64,000 bases of DNA from Cruoricaptor ignavus. GTDB taxonomy: Bacteria; Bacteroidota; Bacteroidia; Flavobacteriales; Weeksellaceae. The DNA lies in contig NZ_FQYI01000007.1 in the NCBI RefSeq assembly GCF_900141665.1, positions 1-64,000 on the forward strand, in the 5' to 3' direction. The position numbers were made by a program, and so were the translations under genes. This document shows, in pieces, positions 52,393 to 60,805 of this stretch. Each line of letters opens with the position of its first letter. The first letter of the stretch is position 1. The notes under the pieces are model-generated. The model was given only the letters and a program-made list of their open reading frames with translations, was not told where the DNA came from and did no database searches.

Positions 52393-53034
52393 ATGAAATC
52401 TGTTACAATTCAAGGTACAAAAAGAGAAAGCGTGGGCAAGAAATCCACCAAGGCTTTGCGCGATGCTGAGTTAGTCCCTTGTGTTGTCTACGGCGGTGAA
52501 CAGCCAGTGAACTTTTCCGCGCAGGAAAAGGCTTTCAAGAACCTGGTTTACACTCCGGATGCACACACGGTAGAGCTCAAAATCGGCGATGAAACCATTG
52601 CTGCCGTGCTGCAGGACATCCAGTTTCACCCGATTACAGACAAAATTCTTCACGCCGATTTCTATCAGTTGGCTGATGACAAGCCGGTGATTATGGAGGT
52701 GCCGGTGCGCATCACAGGCCGTGCGAAAGGCGTGGTAGCAGGTGGCGTTCTTCGCCAGTCTTTCAGAAAGCTGAAGCTGAAGGCCATCCCTGCTAATCTT
52801 CCGGACGAAATCGTGGTGGATGTAACGCCGCTGAGAATAGGCAACAAACTTTATGTGGGCGATATCAAGAGCGAAAATTACACATTTATGCACCCTGATA
52901 ATGCTGTGGTAGCAGCCGTGAAGATGAGTAGAAATGCGATGAAAGGTGGTGCAGGAACGGATGACGATGAAGAAGAAACAGCGGTGCCAGCTACAGAATC
53001 TCCGGATGCTGAAGCGCCGGCCGCTACTGAATAA
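52393..53034 (+). CDS. rplY: 50S ribosomal protein L25/general stress protein Ctc
   Basis: The 213-residue protein is the two-domain CTC form. An N-terminal 5S rRNA-binding L25 domain ([32 protein letters not shown]) is followed by the TL5-type C-terminal domain ([22 protein letters not shown]). An acidic, Ala/Pro-rich tail ends the chain. It stands alone with a following terminator. Confidence 0.96.
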   Translation: MKSVTIQGTKRESVGKKSTKALRDAELVPCVVYGGEQPVNFSAQEKAFKNLVYTPDAHTVELKIGDETIAAVLQDIQFHPITDKILHADFYQLADDKPVIMEVPVRITGRAKGVVAGGVLRQSFRKLKLKAIPANLPDEIVVDVTPLRIGNKLYVGDIKSENYTFMHPDNAVVAAVKMSRNAMKGGAGTDDDEEETAVPATESPDAEAPAATE

Positions 53035-53055
53035 ATTTCTTTGGTGATAAATTGG

Positions 53056-53078
53056 CCTGCCATTAGGCAGGTTTTTTT
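53056..53078 (+). terminator. Terminator of rplY
   Basis: CCTGCC-ATTA-GGCAGG followed by seven T residues. Confidence 0.93.
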
Positions 53079-53103
53079 GTGCCCGGACTTTATAGTTAAT
53101 TCG

Positions 53104-53111
53104 TAACTTTG
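53104..53111 (+). promoter_or_regulatory. -7 box of the suf operon
   Basis: TAACTTTG fits TAnnTTTG, 25 bp before sufA. A TTG 24 nt upstream sits inside the T run of the rplY terminator, slightly outside the usual spacing. Confidence 0.5.
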
Positions 53112-53136
53112 CAATCTGAAAACATTCTAATTAAAA

Positions 53137-53466
53137 ATGATCAAGGTAAGCGATGAGGCGAAAGCTACGGCGGCAAGGCTGATGCAGGAAGACGGCTTCA
53201 ACCCTGAGACGGATTTCATCCGTGTAGGCGTGAAAAGCGGCGGCTGTTCCGGCCTGGAATATGTGCTGAAGTTCGATAATGCGAAGGCCGATACCGATCA
53301 GGTTTTTGAAGACAACGGCATTAAAATCCTTGTCGATAAAAAATCGATTCTTTATCTGGCGGGAACTACGCTGGAATATTCCGGCGGGCTGAACGGCAAG
53401 GGCTTCGTGTTCAACAACCCGAACGCTGCAAGAACCTGTGGTTGTGGGGAGAGTTTTTCGTTGTAA
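53137..53466 (+). CDS. sufA: A-type iron-sulfur carrier protein (SufA/ErpA-like)
   Basis: The 109-residue protein has the three conserved cysteines of A-type carriers: Cys37 in VKSGGCSGLEY and Cys101 and Cys103 in RTCGCGESFSL. The family receives Fe-S clusters from SufBCD and passes them to client proteins. It is the first gene of the suf operon. A four-helix-bundle gene lies between it and sufB. Confidence 0.93.
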   Translation: MIKVSDEAKATAARLMQEDGFNPETDFIRVGVKSGGCSGLEYVLKFDNAKADTDQVFEDNGIKILVDKKSILYLAGTTLEYSGGLNGKGFVFNNPNAARTCGCGESFSL

Positions 53467-53468
53467 GG

Positions 53469-53483
53469 GTTTAAAGTTTAAGG
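53469..53483 (+). repeat. Left copy of a 15-bp inverted repeat flanking the four-helix-bundle gene
   Basis: GTTTAAAGTTTAAGG starts 2 bp after the sufA stop codon. Its exact reverse complement lies at 53889-53903, at the end of the next gene. Confidence 0.9.
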
Positions 53484-53498
53484 TTTAATGTTCAAAGA

Positions 53499-53894
53499 AT
53501 GCCGAAAATTGAGCGTTTTGAGGATATGGAGATTTGGCAGAGAGCACGTGCTCTTTGTCAGAAAATCTATGCCATTATTCAGGATACGCCTCTGAAAAGC
53601 AACTTTAAACTTGCCAATCAAATCGATGGTTCTTCTGGCTCAATAATGGACAATATAGCGGAAGGCTTTGAACGAAACGGAAATAAAGAATTCCTGCAAT
53701 TTCTTTCGATTGCAAAAGGTTCCTGCGGAGAAACTCGGTCACAACTTTACCGGCTATTTGACCGGAATTTTATCAATGAAAAAGATTTCAATTCTTTGCT
53801 TAAGGAATGTGAGGACTTAAGCCGAAAAATTTCGGCATTTATGAATTATCTCAACGGAAGTACGCTGAAAGGCGCGAAGTTCAAGCAGCCTTAA
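53499..53894 (+). CDS. Four helix bundle protein (S23/23S rRNA intervening-sequence protein family)
   Basis: The 131-residue protein begins MPKIERFEDMEIWQRARALC and carries the family pattern FKLANQIDGSSGSIMDNIAEGFERN, EFLQFLSIAKGSCGETRSQLYR and a final helix DLSRKISAFMNYLNGS. Relatives occur in rRNA intervening sequences and beside other genes in Bacteroidota, and related bundles serve as accessory proteins of diversity-generating retroelements. No function is established here. The gene interrupts sufA-sufB and is bracketed by perfect inverted repeats. Confidence 0.9.
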   Translation: MPKIERFEDMEIWQRARALCQKIYAIIQDTPLKSNFKLANQIDGSSGSIMDNIAEGFERNGNKEFLQFLSIAKGSCGETRSQLYRLFDRNFINEKDFNSLLKECEDLSRKISAFMNYLNGSTLKGAKFKQP

Positions 53895-53903
53895 ACTTTA
53901 AAC
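53889..53903 (-). repeat. Right copy of the 15-bp inverted repeat
   Basis: CCTTAAACTTTAAAC, exact reverse complement of 53469-53483. It overlaps the last codons and stop of the four-helix-bundle gene and ends 21 bp before sufB. Confidence 0.9.
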
Positions 53904-53924
53904 TTCCAAATTTTGAACTGAATT

Positions 53925-55373
53925 ATGGCCAAATACACTGAAGACGATTTACGGGAAGACCTGAAAACCAAGGAGTACGAAGCGGGATTTTATACCGACA
54001 TTGAGTACGAGGAGTTTCCTACCGGGCTGAATGAGGACATCATCCGGGCGATTTCCGCGAAGAAAGAGGAACCAGACTGGATGACGGAATGGCGCCTGGA
54101 AGCCTTCCGAAACTGGCAGCAAATGGAGGAACCGGACTGGGCGAATGTAACCTACGAAAAACCTGATTTCCAGGCAATAAAATACTATGCCGCACCAAAG
54201 AAAAAATCAGAACTTGAAAGCCTGGACGAAGTGGACCCAGAACTTCTGAAAACTTTCGAAAAGCTGGGCATCAACATTGAGGAGCAGAAAAGGCTTGCAG
54301 GCGTTGCTGTGGACATCGTGATGGATTCGGTTTCCGTGAAGACGACTTTCCAGGAAACGCTGGAGGAGAAGGGCATCATCTTCTGCTCGATTTCCGAGGC
54401 GATTAAAAACCATCCTGACTTGGTTCGGCAGTACATCGGGAAAGCCGTTCCGCGAACTGATAATTTCTACGCCGCACTGAATTCCGCCGTGTTTTCGGAC
54501 GGCTCTTTTGCCTACATTCCGAAAGGTGTAAAATGCCCGATGGAGCTTTCCACATATTTCAGGATTAATCAGTCTGGAACAGGGCAGTTCGAGCGCACGC
54601 TGGTAATAGCAGATGAAGGCAGCTATGTATCGTATCTGGAAGGCTGCACAGCGCCTGCAAGAGACGAGAACCAGCTGCACGCTGCAGTGGTGGAACTGAT
54701 TGCGCTGGATGATGCGGAAATCAAATATTCCACGGTGCAGAACTGGTTTCCTGGCGATGAAAACGGAAACGGCGGTGTTTATAATTTCGTGACAAAGCGC
54801 GGCCTTTGCCACAGAAATTCGAAGATTTCGTGGACACAGGTAGAAACCGGCTCTGCCGTTACCTGGAAATATCCGTCCTGTGTTTTGCTGGGGGATAATT
54901 CTGTGGGAGAATTTTATTCGATCGCAGTGACTAACCACAAACAGCAGGCAGACACCGGAACGAAGATGATACACATCGGGAAAAACACAAAATCTACGAT
55001 TATCTCGAAAGGAATTTCCGCAGGGAAATCGCAGAACTCTTACCGTGGCTTGGTGAAGGTTTTGCCAACGGCAAAGGGCGCGCGGAATTTTTCGCAGTGC
55101 GATTCCTTGTTGATGGGCAATGAATGCGGTGCGCACACCTTCCCTTATGTGGAAATCAAAGATCCTGCTGCACAGCTGGAGCACGAGGCCACGACATCCA
55201 AAATCGGCGAAGACCAAATCTTCTACTGCAATCAGAGAGGGATTGACACGGAAAAAGCTATTGCGCTGATTGTCAATGGATTCAGCAAGGAAGTTTTGAA
55301 TAAACTGCCGATGGAATTTGCGATAGAAGCACAGAAATTATTGGAAATTTCTCTGGAAGGAAGTGTGGGATAA
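53925..55373 (+). CDS. sufB: Fe-S cluster assembly protein SufB
   Basis: SufB is the scaffold subunit of the SufBC2D complex, where clusters are built. The 482-residue protein shows [20 protein letters not shown], the beta-helix core ([43 protein letters not shown]) and the C-terminal [43 protein letters not shown] (split here over its parts). It lies 30 bp after the four-helix-bundle gene. Confidence 0.97.
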   Translation: MAKYTEDDLREDLKTKEYEAGFYTDIEYEEFPTGLNEDIIRAISAKKEEPDWMTEWRLEAFRNWQQMEEPDWANVTYEKPDFQAIKYYAAPKKKSELESLDEVDPELLKTFEKLGINIEEQKRLAGVAVDIVMDSVSVKTTFQETLEEKGIIFCSISEAIKNHPDLVRQYIGKAVPRTDNFYAALNSAVFSDGSFAYIPKGVKCPMELSTYFRINQSGTGQFERTLVIADEGSYVSYLEGCTAPARDENQLHAAVVELIALDDAEIKYSTVQNWFPGDENGNGGVYNFVTKRGLCHRNSKISWTQVETGSAVTWKYPSCVLLGDNSVGEFYSIAVTNHKQQADTGTKMIHIGKNTKSTIISKGISAGKSQNSYRGLVKVLPTAKGARNFSQCDSLLMGNECGAHTFPYVEIKDPAAQLEHEATTSKIGEDQIFYCNQRGIDTEKAIALIVNGFSKEVLNKLPMEFAIEAQKLLEISLEGSVG

Positions 55374-55528
55374 TTAGGAAGCGGATAAGGCAATTAATAC
55401 GGCTATTATGGTTTCCAAAGACTTGGAAATTATTCCGTTTGATGCGTAATTACAATTGAAAACAATTAGGATACAGTCACAAATTGAGTATCGAAAAATT
55501 TGAGACTTTCAAAAATAAAATAGGTAAA
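55374..55528 (+). other. sufB-sufC spacer with a short in-frame remnant
   Basis: The spacer is 155 bp, longer than other gaps in this operon. From about 55386 it holds a 23-codon stop-to-stop stretch (EADKAINTAIMVSKD, then LEIIPFDA) that ends at TAA. It reads like a protein C-terminus but I do not recognise the family, and it may be chance. Confidence 0.35.
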
Positions 55529-56272
55529 ATGCTACAAATCAATAACTTACACGCAAAAATTGAGGAAGGCAGGGAAATTTTGAAAGGCATCAGCCTGCGG
55601 ATTAATCCTGGTGAGGTTCACGCAATTATGGGCCCGAACGGTTCCGGAAAATCCACGCTGTCATCGGTGATTGCAGGGAAAGAAGACTACGAAATTACCG
55701 ACGGGGAAATCTTTTTCGAAGGTGAGGATATTTCGGAAGATGCACCGGAAGAGCGCGCCCACAAAGGGATTTTTATGTCCTTCCAATACCCGGTGGAAAT
55801 TCCGGGTGTTTCGGTGACGAACTTCATCAAGGCCGCTCTCAACGAAAACAGAAAAGCCAAAGGCCTGGAAGAAATGCCGGCTAAGGAAATGCTGGCCTTG
55901 ATACGTGAAAAGGCTGAAAAACTGGGCATCCGTCCGGATTTTCTATCCCGTTCGCTGAACGAAGGATTTTCCGGCGGCGAAAAAAAGCGCAACGAAATTT
56001 TCCAAATGCTGATGCTGGATCCGAAGCTTGCCATCCTGGATGAAACGGATTCCGGGCTGGATATTGATGCGCTGAGAATTGTGGCTGATGGCGTGAATTC
56101 CTTTAAGAATTCTGGGAACGCCGTGCTCTTAATCACGCATTACCAAAGGCTTCTGGACTATATTCAGCCAGATTTTGTCCATGTGCTTGCCAACGGGAAA
56201 ATCATCAAAACTGGCGACAGATCTTTAGCCCTTGAGCTCGAAGAAAAAGGCTACGATTGGCTGGTGAATTAG
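55529..56272 (+). CDS. sufC: Fe-S cluster assembly ATPase SufC
   Basis: The ATPase of SufBC2D. The 247-residue protein from ATG 55529 has Walker A GPNGSGKST (residues 35-43), Q-loop MSFQYPVEIPGVS, ABC signature FSGGEKKRNEI, Walker B LAILDETDSGLDIDAL and the switch His in LITHYQRLL. An in-frame TTG at 55484 would add 15 residues without similarity to the family. It precedes sufD by 23 bp. Confidence 0.97.
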   Translation: MLQINNLHAKIEEGREILKGISLRINPGEVHAIMGPNGSGKSTLSSVIAGKEDYEITDGEIFFEGEDISEDAPEERAHKGIFMSFQYPVEIPGVSVTNFIKAALNENRKAKGLEEMPAKEMLALIREKAEKLGIRPDFLSRSLNEGFSGGEKKRNEIFQMLMLDPKLAILDETDSGLDIDALRIVADGVNSFKNSGNAVLLITHYQRLLDYIQPDFVHVLANGKIIKTGDRSLALELEEKGYDWLVN

Positions 56273-56295
56273 TTTGAAATTTTGAAGTTTTTAGA

Positions 56296-57603
56296 ATGAC
56301 ACTTTACAATCAAATCCTGAATAAGCACGAAGAATTTCTAAGCAGCCTGCATCACCGTTTTTTGGATGATTTCCGGAAGGATGCGCTACAGAAATTTGCG
56401 GAAAAAGGCTTCCCGACGAAAAAGGACGAGGAATACAAGTACACTTCACTGGAGGAAATTACCGAGAAAGATTACAACTTCTTCCCCGCTGAAAATCACA
56501 GCGTTACGAAAGCGCAGCTTGATGAGCTTCAGATGGGCGAAGAGGATTTTGACCGCATCGTTTTCATCAACGGCGTTCTGCACAAGGAATTTTCGAAAAT
56601 TTCCTTTGCCAATGCAGAGCTGCTCTCGATGCGCTACGCATTGAATGACGACAAGCACCGCAAAGCTTTCGCGCAGTATTTCAACAAGTTAGCCGACGAA
56701 AACAACGCCTTGGCCAACCTGAATGCTGCCTATTGCAGAAACGGCTTCTTCCTACACATTCCGAAAAATGTGGTGGTAGAAAGGCCGATACACATCTTCT
56801 ATATTTCTGATAATCAGGCAACTAACTCATTTTATAACTGGCGGAATCTGCTGATAGCAGATGAGGGTGCAAAAGTGGAAATCATCGAAAGCCATCATAA
56901 TTTTGATGAAAACTTTGTGTTCACCAATACCGTTACCGAAATTTTCGTCGGGCAAAATGCAAAAGCAGATTGGCACAAACTTCAGAACGATTCGCAGAAA
57001 ACCTACCTGATTGACAACACTTACGCAAGCCAGAAACGCGATTCGCTGGCCACGGTGAATACTTTTTCTTTCGGTGGAAAGCTGGTGCGCAACAATCTGG
57101 ATTTCATTCACGAAGGCGAAAACATCAATTCCTTTATGAACGGCATCACGATTATCGGCGATGAACAGCTGGTGGATCATCATACCGCGGTGCACCACAA
57201 CGAGCCGAATTGCGAATCTTACCAAAATTACAAGGGCATCTTCAAGGATAAAGCGCACGGCGTTTTCAACGGGAAGGTTTTCGTGGATAAAATTGCGCAG
57301 AAAACCAATGCCTATCAGCAAAACAACAATGTGCTGCTGAGCGAGGGCGCCACGATAGATTCCAAACCGCAGCTGGAAATTTTCGCCGATGATGTGAAAT
57401 GTTCGCACGGCTGCACCGTTGGTCAGCTGGATGAAGATGCGCTTTTTTACCTTCGTGCAAGAGGAATTTCCAAAAAAGAAGCGCAGGCACTTCTGCTCTA
57501 TGCCTTTGCCAATGATGCTATGCAAAACATTGACATTGAAGCACTTAGGCTGAAATTATCAAAACTTCTCGCTGAAAAACTGGAAGTGGAAATGGAGTTT
57601 TAA
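56296..57603 (+). CDS. sufD: Fe-S cluster assembly protein SufD
   Basis: SufD is the SufB homologue of the SufBC2D complex and is involved in iron entry. The 435-residue protein has GFPTKKDEEYKYTSLEEI, the beta-helix part (EGENINSFMNGITIIGDEQLVDHHTAVHHNEPNCES seen in sections), SHGCTVGQLDEDALFYLRARGI and a helical C-terminus. It lies 9 bp upstream of the exonuclease gene. Confidence 0.96.
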   Translation: MTLYNQILNKHEEFLSSLHHRFLDDFRKDALQKFAEKGFPTKKDEEYKYTSLEEITEKDYNFFPAENHSVTKAQLDELQMGEEDFDRIVFINGVLHKEFSKISFANAELLSMRYALNDDKHRKAFAQYFNKLADENNALANLNAAYCRNGFFLHIPKNVVVERPIHIFYISDNQATNSFYNWRNLLIADEGAKVEIIESHHNFDENFVFTNTVTEIFVGQNAKADWHKLQNDSQKTYLIDNTYASQKRDSLATVNTFSFGGKLVRNNLDFIHEGENINSFMNGITIIGDEQLVDHHTAVHHNEPNCESYQNYKGIFKDKAHGVFNGKVFVDKIAQKTNAYQQNNNVLLSEGATIDSKPQLEIFADDVKCSHGCTVGQLDEDALFYLRARGISKKEAQALLLYAFANDAMQNIDIEALRLKLSKLLAEKLEVEMEF

Positions 57604-57612
57604 GCGCGGAAA

Positions 57613-58308
57613 ATGCTGCAGAATATTCCCATAGAAAAGGTGCTTTTTCTCGACATTGAAACGGTGCCGAACGCTTCAGCCTGGGAAGATTTGCCGGAAT
57701 CTGAACAGAAACTTTGGGACAAAAAAACTTTCGCGCAGCGCAAGAACGAAATTTCCGCGGAAGATTTCTATCACGAAAGAGCCGGCGTAATGGCAGAGTT
57801 TGGCAAAATCATCTGCATTTCCGTGGGGATGATGGAGCGCGAAAAACTAAAAATCCGCAGCTTTTTCGGTGATGATGAGAAGGAAATCCTCACCGATTTC
57901 GGTAAAATCTTCAACAGCCCAAGATTAAGCGGCGTAATCCTCTGCGCACACAACGGCAGAGAATTTGATTTCCCGTGGATTGCGCGGCGCTCGATGATTA
58001 ACGGCTTTATGCCGCCGCTTCCGTTCCAGACTTTCGGGAAAAAACCGTGGGATATTCCGCACCTGGATACGATGGAACTCTGGAAGTTTGGCGATTATAA
58101 AACCTTCGTCTCGCTGGAGCTTCTGGCGCACATCTTCAAAGTTCCCACGCCGAAAGACGACATCGATGGTTCGATGGTTGCCGAAGTTTATCACCGTGAA
58201 AAAGATTTGCAGCGCATCGTAGATTATTGTGAAAAAGATGTATTAACTTTAGCCAATGTTTTCCGGAGAATGCGCCAGGAAGACTTGCTTGAACGATTAA
58301 CTGACTGA
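57613..58308 (+). CDS. 3'-5' exonuclease, DnaQ-like (predicted PolB-associated type)
   Basis: The 231-residue protein has the DEDD pattern: FLDIETVP (Asp14, Glu16), LCAHNGREFDFPWIARR (second Asp) and IVDYCEKDVLTLANVF (third Asp region). This is PF10108, the family of predicted 3'-5' exonucleases related to the PolB exonuclease domain. It is placed between sufD and the DUF59 gene with 9- and 4-bp gaps, so it is expressed with iron-sulfur assembly genes. The link to Fe-S function is unexplained. Confidence 0.9.
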   Translation: MLQNIPIEKVLFLDIETVPNASAWEDLPESEQKLWDKKTFAQRKNEISAEDFYHERAGVMAEFGKIICISVGMMEREKLKIRSFFGDDEKEILTDFGKIFNSPRLSGVILCAHNGREFDFPWIARRSMINGFMPPLPFQTFGKKPWDIPHLDTMELWKFGDYKTFVSLELLAHIFKVPTPKDDIDGSMVAEVYHREKDLQRIVDYCEKDVLTLANVFRRMRQEDLLERLTD

Positions 58309-58312
58309 TACT

Positions 58313-58639
58313 ATGGCATTTACAGACGAACAGATTGCAGAAATTGGCGAAAATATCATCCGTGTCCTGAAAACCGTTTACGATCCGGAAATCCCGGTGG
58401 ACATTTACGAACTTGGCCTGGTGTACGATGTGCAGATTTCCGACGAAGGCGATGTAAAGGTGGTGATGACGCTTACCACGCCGAATTGCCCTGTGGCAGA
58501 AACGCTGCCGCAGGAAGTAAAAGACAAGGTGTCCATCGTGAAAGATGTGCGCAGCGTGGATCTGGAACTAACCTTCGAACCGGCGTGGCACAAGGATATG
58601 ATGAGCGAGGAGGCGAGATTTGAGCTGGGAATGCTTTAG
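58313..58639 (+). CDS. sufT: SufT-like DUF59 iron-sulfur cluster maturation protein
   Basis: The 108-residue MIP18/DUF59 protein shows [21 protein letters not shown] and [19 protein letters not shown], with the conserved Cys, and ends in [23 protein letters not shown]. In Bacteroidota SufT-type proteins complete the suf operon. Its stop overlaps the convergent engB gene by 4 bp. Confidence 0.92.
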   Translation: MAFTDEQIAEIGENIIRVLKTVYDPEIPVDIYELGLVYDVQISDEGDVKVVMTLTTPNCPVAETLPQEVKDKVSIVKDVRSVDLELTFEPAWHKDMMSEEARFELGML

Positions 58640-59259
58640 CTTCCGAAAACCACGCCCTGCCTTTCCAGATCGGTATTGGTACCTTCTATGAAGTTCAAGA
58701 TTTCATCCGTGCCAATTTTCTTCTCAGCGGAAGTGCTGAAAATCGGCGGCAACCCTTCCCAAAATTCCAAAAGCCTCGCCTTGTAATTCTCGATGTTTGC
58801 AGTGATGGCCGCAGGTTTCAGCTTGTCGGTTTTCGTGAAAACGATGCTAAACGGAATTGCGCTTTCGCCGCACCATTCCATAAATTCTAGATCGATGGTT
58901 TGCGGTTCGTGCCGGGAATCTACCAGCACGAAAAGGTTCACAAGATTTTTCCGGTTCAGGATGTAATTGGTGATGAGCCTCTCAAAACCTTTGCGCTGCA
59001 CCTTGGAAACCCTTGCATAGCCATAGCCTGGCAAATCCGTAAGGTACCAGTTTTCATTGATAATAAAATGGTTGATGAGCTGCGTTTTACCAGGCGTCTG
59101 AGAAGTTTTCGCCAAATCTTTCCTACCTACCATTGCGTTGATGAGCGAAGATTTCCCAACATTCGAGCGGCCGATGAAGGCATACTCTGGCAATTCAGGT
59201 GGCGGGCAACTCTGCCACTTCTCGGAACTTTTTACAAACTCAGCGGTTAGGATGAGCAT
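58636..59259 (-). CDS. engB: Ribosome biogenesis GTP-binding protein EngB (YihA/YsxC)
   Basis: EngB is a GTPase needed for late 50S assembly. The 207-residue protein has Walker [10 protein letters not shown] at residues 30-38, [14 protein letters not shown] (G2), DLPGYGYA (G3), TKTDKL (G4) and TSAEKKIG (G5). It ends in a short conserved helix. It is convergent with the suf operon. Confidence 0.96.
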   Translation of the reverse strand: MLILTAEFVKSSEKWQSCPPPELPEYAFIGRSNVGKSSLINAMVGRKDLAKTSQTPGKTQLINHFIINENWYLTDLPGYGYARVSKVQRKGFERLITNYILNRKNLVNLFVLVDSRHEPQTIDLEFMEWCGESAIPFSIVFTKTDKLKPAAITANIENYKARLLEFWEGLPPIFSTSAEKKIGTDEILNFIEGTNTDLERQGVVFGS

Positions 59260-59334
59260 CGTTTTGTTTTTTGCAATAGGCTTTTGGCTGCAAGCTTTTT
59301 CATTTAAACTTACAACTCTTTACCCAACTAATAA

Positions 59335-60093
59335 CTACCTGTCTTTCAGCCAGTTATAAAGTATTTCGTTAAATTCATCCGGCTTTTCCATCATTGCAGC
59401 GTGGCCACATTTATCCATCCAAAACAGGTCAGAATTTGGTATAAGGCGGTGCATTTCTTCCGCCACATCAGGCGGCGTCACATTATCCTGCCTGCCCCAA
59501 ATAATGCAGGTGGGCGTTTCAATTTTGTGCAGGTCCTTCGCCATATTATGCTTGATGGCGCTTCGTGCCAGCATCACGGTTTTGATGCCTTTGCCTCGGT
59601 CGTTCACGATGGCGAAAACCTCATCCACCAAATCTTCCGTGGCAACGCTGGGATCGTAGAACACCTCTTCCGTTTTCTTGCGGATGTAAGAGCGGTCGCT
59701 TTTTCTCGGGAAGCTGTCGCCGAAAGAACGCTCGTAAAGCCCGGAGCTTCCCGTCAGTACAAGGTTTTTTACCAAATGCGGTCGATTGACGGTTAAAATC
59801 AAAGCGATGTGCCCGCCCATTGAATTTCCGACGATGGTAGCAGGCTCTCCCACTTTTTCTTCGATGAATTTGGCTACGAATTTTGCAAGCGCCGAAAGAT
59901 TGGTGTTCAACACCGGTAAATCATAAATTGGAAGTTCGGGGAAAAACACCTTGAAACCGCGGGACGAAAAGTACCCGATAAGCGAAGTGAAATTGCTGAG
60001 ACCGCCCATCAAACCTTGCAGCAAGATGATTGGGTGGCCCTCACCTTCTTCGATGTAAGAGAATTTTTTATCCTTTTTAAAATTGAAAGTCAT
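59335..60093 (-). CDS. Alpha/beta fold hydrolase
   Basis: The 252-residue protein from ATG 60093 (MTFNFKKDKKFSYIEEGEG) has the oxyanion region LLQGLMGGLSNF, the nucleophile elbow GNSMGG with Ser91, a lid region, and the catalytic His in DKCGHAAMMEKP, with the Asp in IWGRQDNVTPP. It is an esterase/lyase-type enzyme of unknown substrate. It lies 75 bp upstream of engB on the same strand. Confidence 0.9.
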   Translation of the reverse strand: MTFNFKKDKKFSYIEEGEGHPIILLQGLMGGLSNFTSLIGYFSSRGFKVFFPELPIYDLPVLNTNLSALAKFVAKFIEEKVGEPATIVGNSMGGHIALILTVNRPHLVKNLVLTGSSGLYERSFGDSFPRKSDRSYIRKKTEEVFYDPSVATEDLVDEVFAIVNDRGKGIKTVMLARSAIKHNMAKDLHKIETPTCIIWGRQDNVTPPDVAEEMHRLIPNSDLFWMDKCGHAAMMEKPDEFNEILYNWLKDR

Positions 60094-60274
60094 AGTGCGA
60101 TGAGCAAGCAACAAATTTACAACTTTCACGAAAAAATATAAAGGAAAAGTTTTTATTAAAAATCATTCAAGATAAGGGCGGGAAATTTAAACGAGAAACA
60201 TTAACAGTTCTTTAACATTTTAGCAATCAATTAATTAGCGGATTAAAAAAACTTATCCACATTAAGTCAAAAAG

Positions 60275-60299
60275 TGGGAGAAAGTGGGAATTTTTGGAA
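60275..60299 (+). promoter_or_regulatory. Direct repeats likely bound by MraZ
   Basis: TGGGA at 60275-60279, TGGGA at 60285-60289 and TGGAA at 60295-60299 recur at exactly 10-bp steps just upstream of the mraZ promoter. In E. coli MraZ represses its own operon by binding three TGGGN repeats with 5-nt spacers, which this matches. Confidence 0.72.
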
Positions 60300-60308
60300 A
60301 TTTATGTA

Positions 60309-60316
60309 TAAATTTG
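60309..60316 (+). promoter_or_regulatory. -7 box of mraZ
   Basis: TAAATTTG matches TAnnTTTG and ends 7 bp before the mraZ ATG, so the leader would be only a few nucleotides. The MraZ-type repeats lie over the -33 position. Confidence 0.55.
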
Positions 60317-60323
60317 TCCCCAA

Positions 60324-60791
60324 ATGAATTTCTTTTTTGAAACATACGAGTGCAAAATCGACGATAAAGGCAGGCTGAAGCTTCCTTCATCACTGGTGAA
60401 GCATTTGCAAAGCATTGATAATCAAGAGCTTGTAATAAAGCGGGCGGTGTTTCAAAAATGCCTGGAAGTGTACCCCGCAAAACCGTGGGAAAAACTGATG
60501 CAGAAAATCAACGGGCTGAATAGGTTCGTGAAGAAAAACGCCGATTTCATCCGGATGTTTACCGCCGGCGTAAAATCGGCAGAGGTGGATAAGGCCGAAA
60601 GAATCCTGATACCGAAGGATTTGAAAACTTTCGCAGGCCTAGAGAAAGACATCGTGATTTCCGGTGTTGGTGAGTTCTTTGAAATTTGGGATAAGGCGGC
60701 TTATGAGGAAAACATCGCGACGAACGAAGCGGATTTTGCGCAGCTTTCCGAGGAGGTGATGGGTGAAATTAATTTTGACGAATTAGCGTAA
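60324..60791 (+). CDS. mraZ: Transcriptional regulator MraZ
   Basis: MraZ is an AbrB-fold DNA-binding protein that heads the division and cell-wall cluster. The 155-residue protein has two SpoVT/AbrB-like repeats, each with a DKGRLKLP-type turn (CKIDDKGRLKLPSSLVKHL and VDKAERILIPKDLKTFAGL), and the motif SGVGEFFEIWD. The usual gene order follows: rsmH, ftsL-like, ftsI. Upstream boxes suggest autoregulation. Confidence 0.95.
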   Translation: MNFFFETYECKIDDKGRLKLPSSLVKHLQSIDNQELVIKRAVFQKCLEVYPAKPWEKLMQKINGLNRFVKKNADFIRMFTAGVKSAEVDKAERILIPKDLKTFAGLEKDIVISGVGEFFEIWDKAAYEENIATNEADFAQLSEEVMGEINFDELA

Positions 60792-60805
60792 GTCATTCAT
60801 AATCA

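Noticed and set aside
54207-55217. A 336-codon minus-strand frame opposite sufB.
   Set aside because: sufB is unambiguous, and the antisense product is low-complexity and unlike known proteins.
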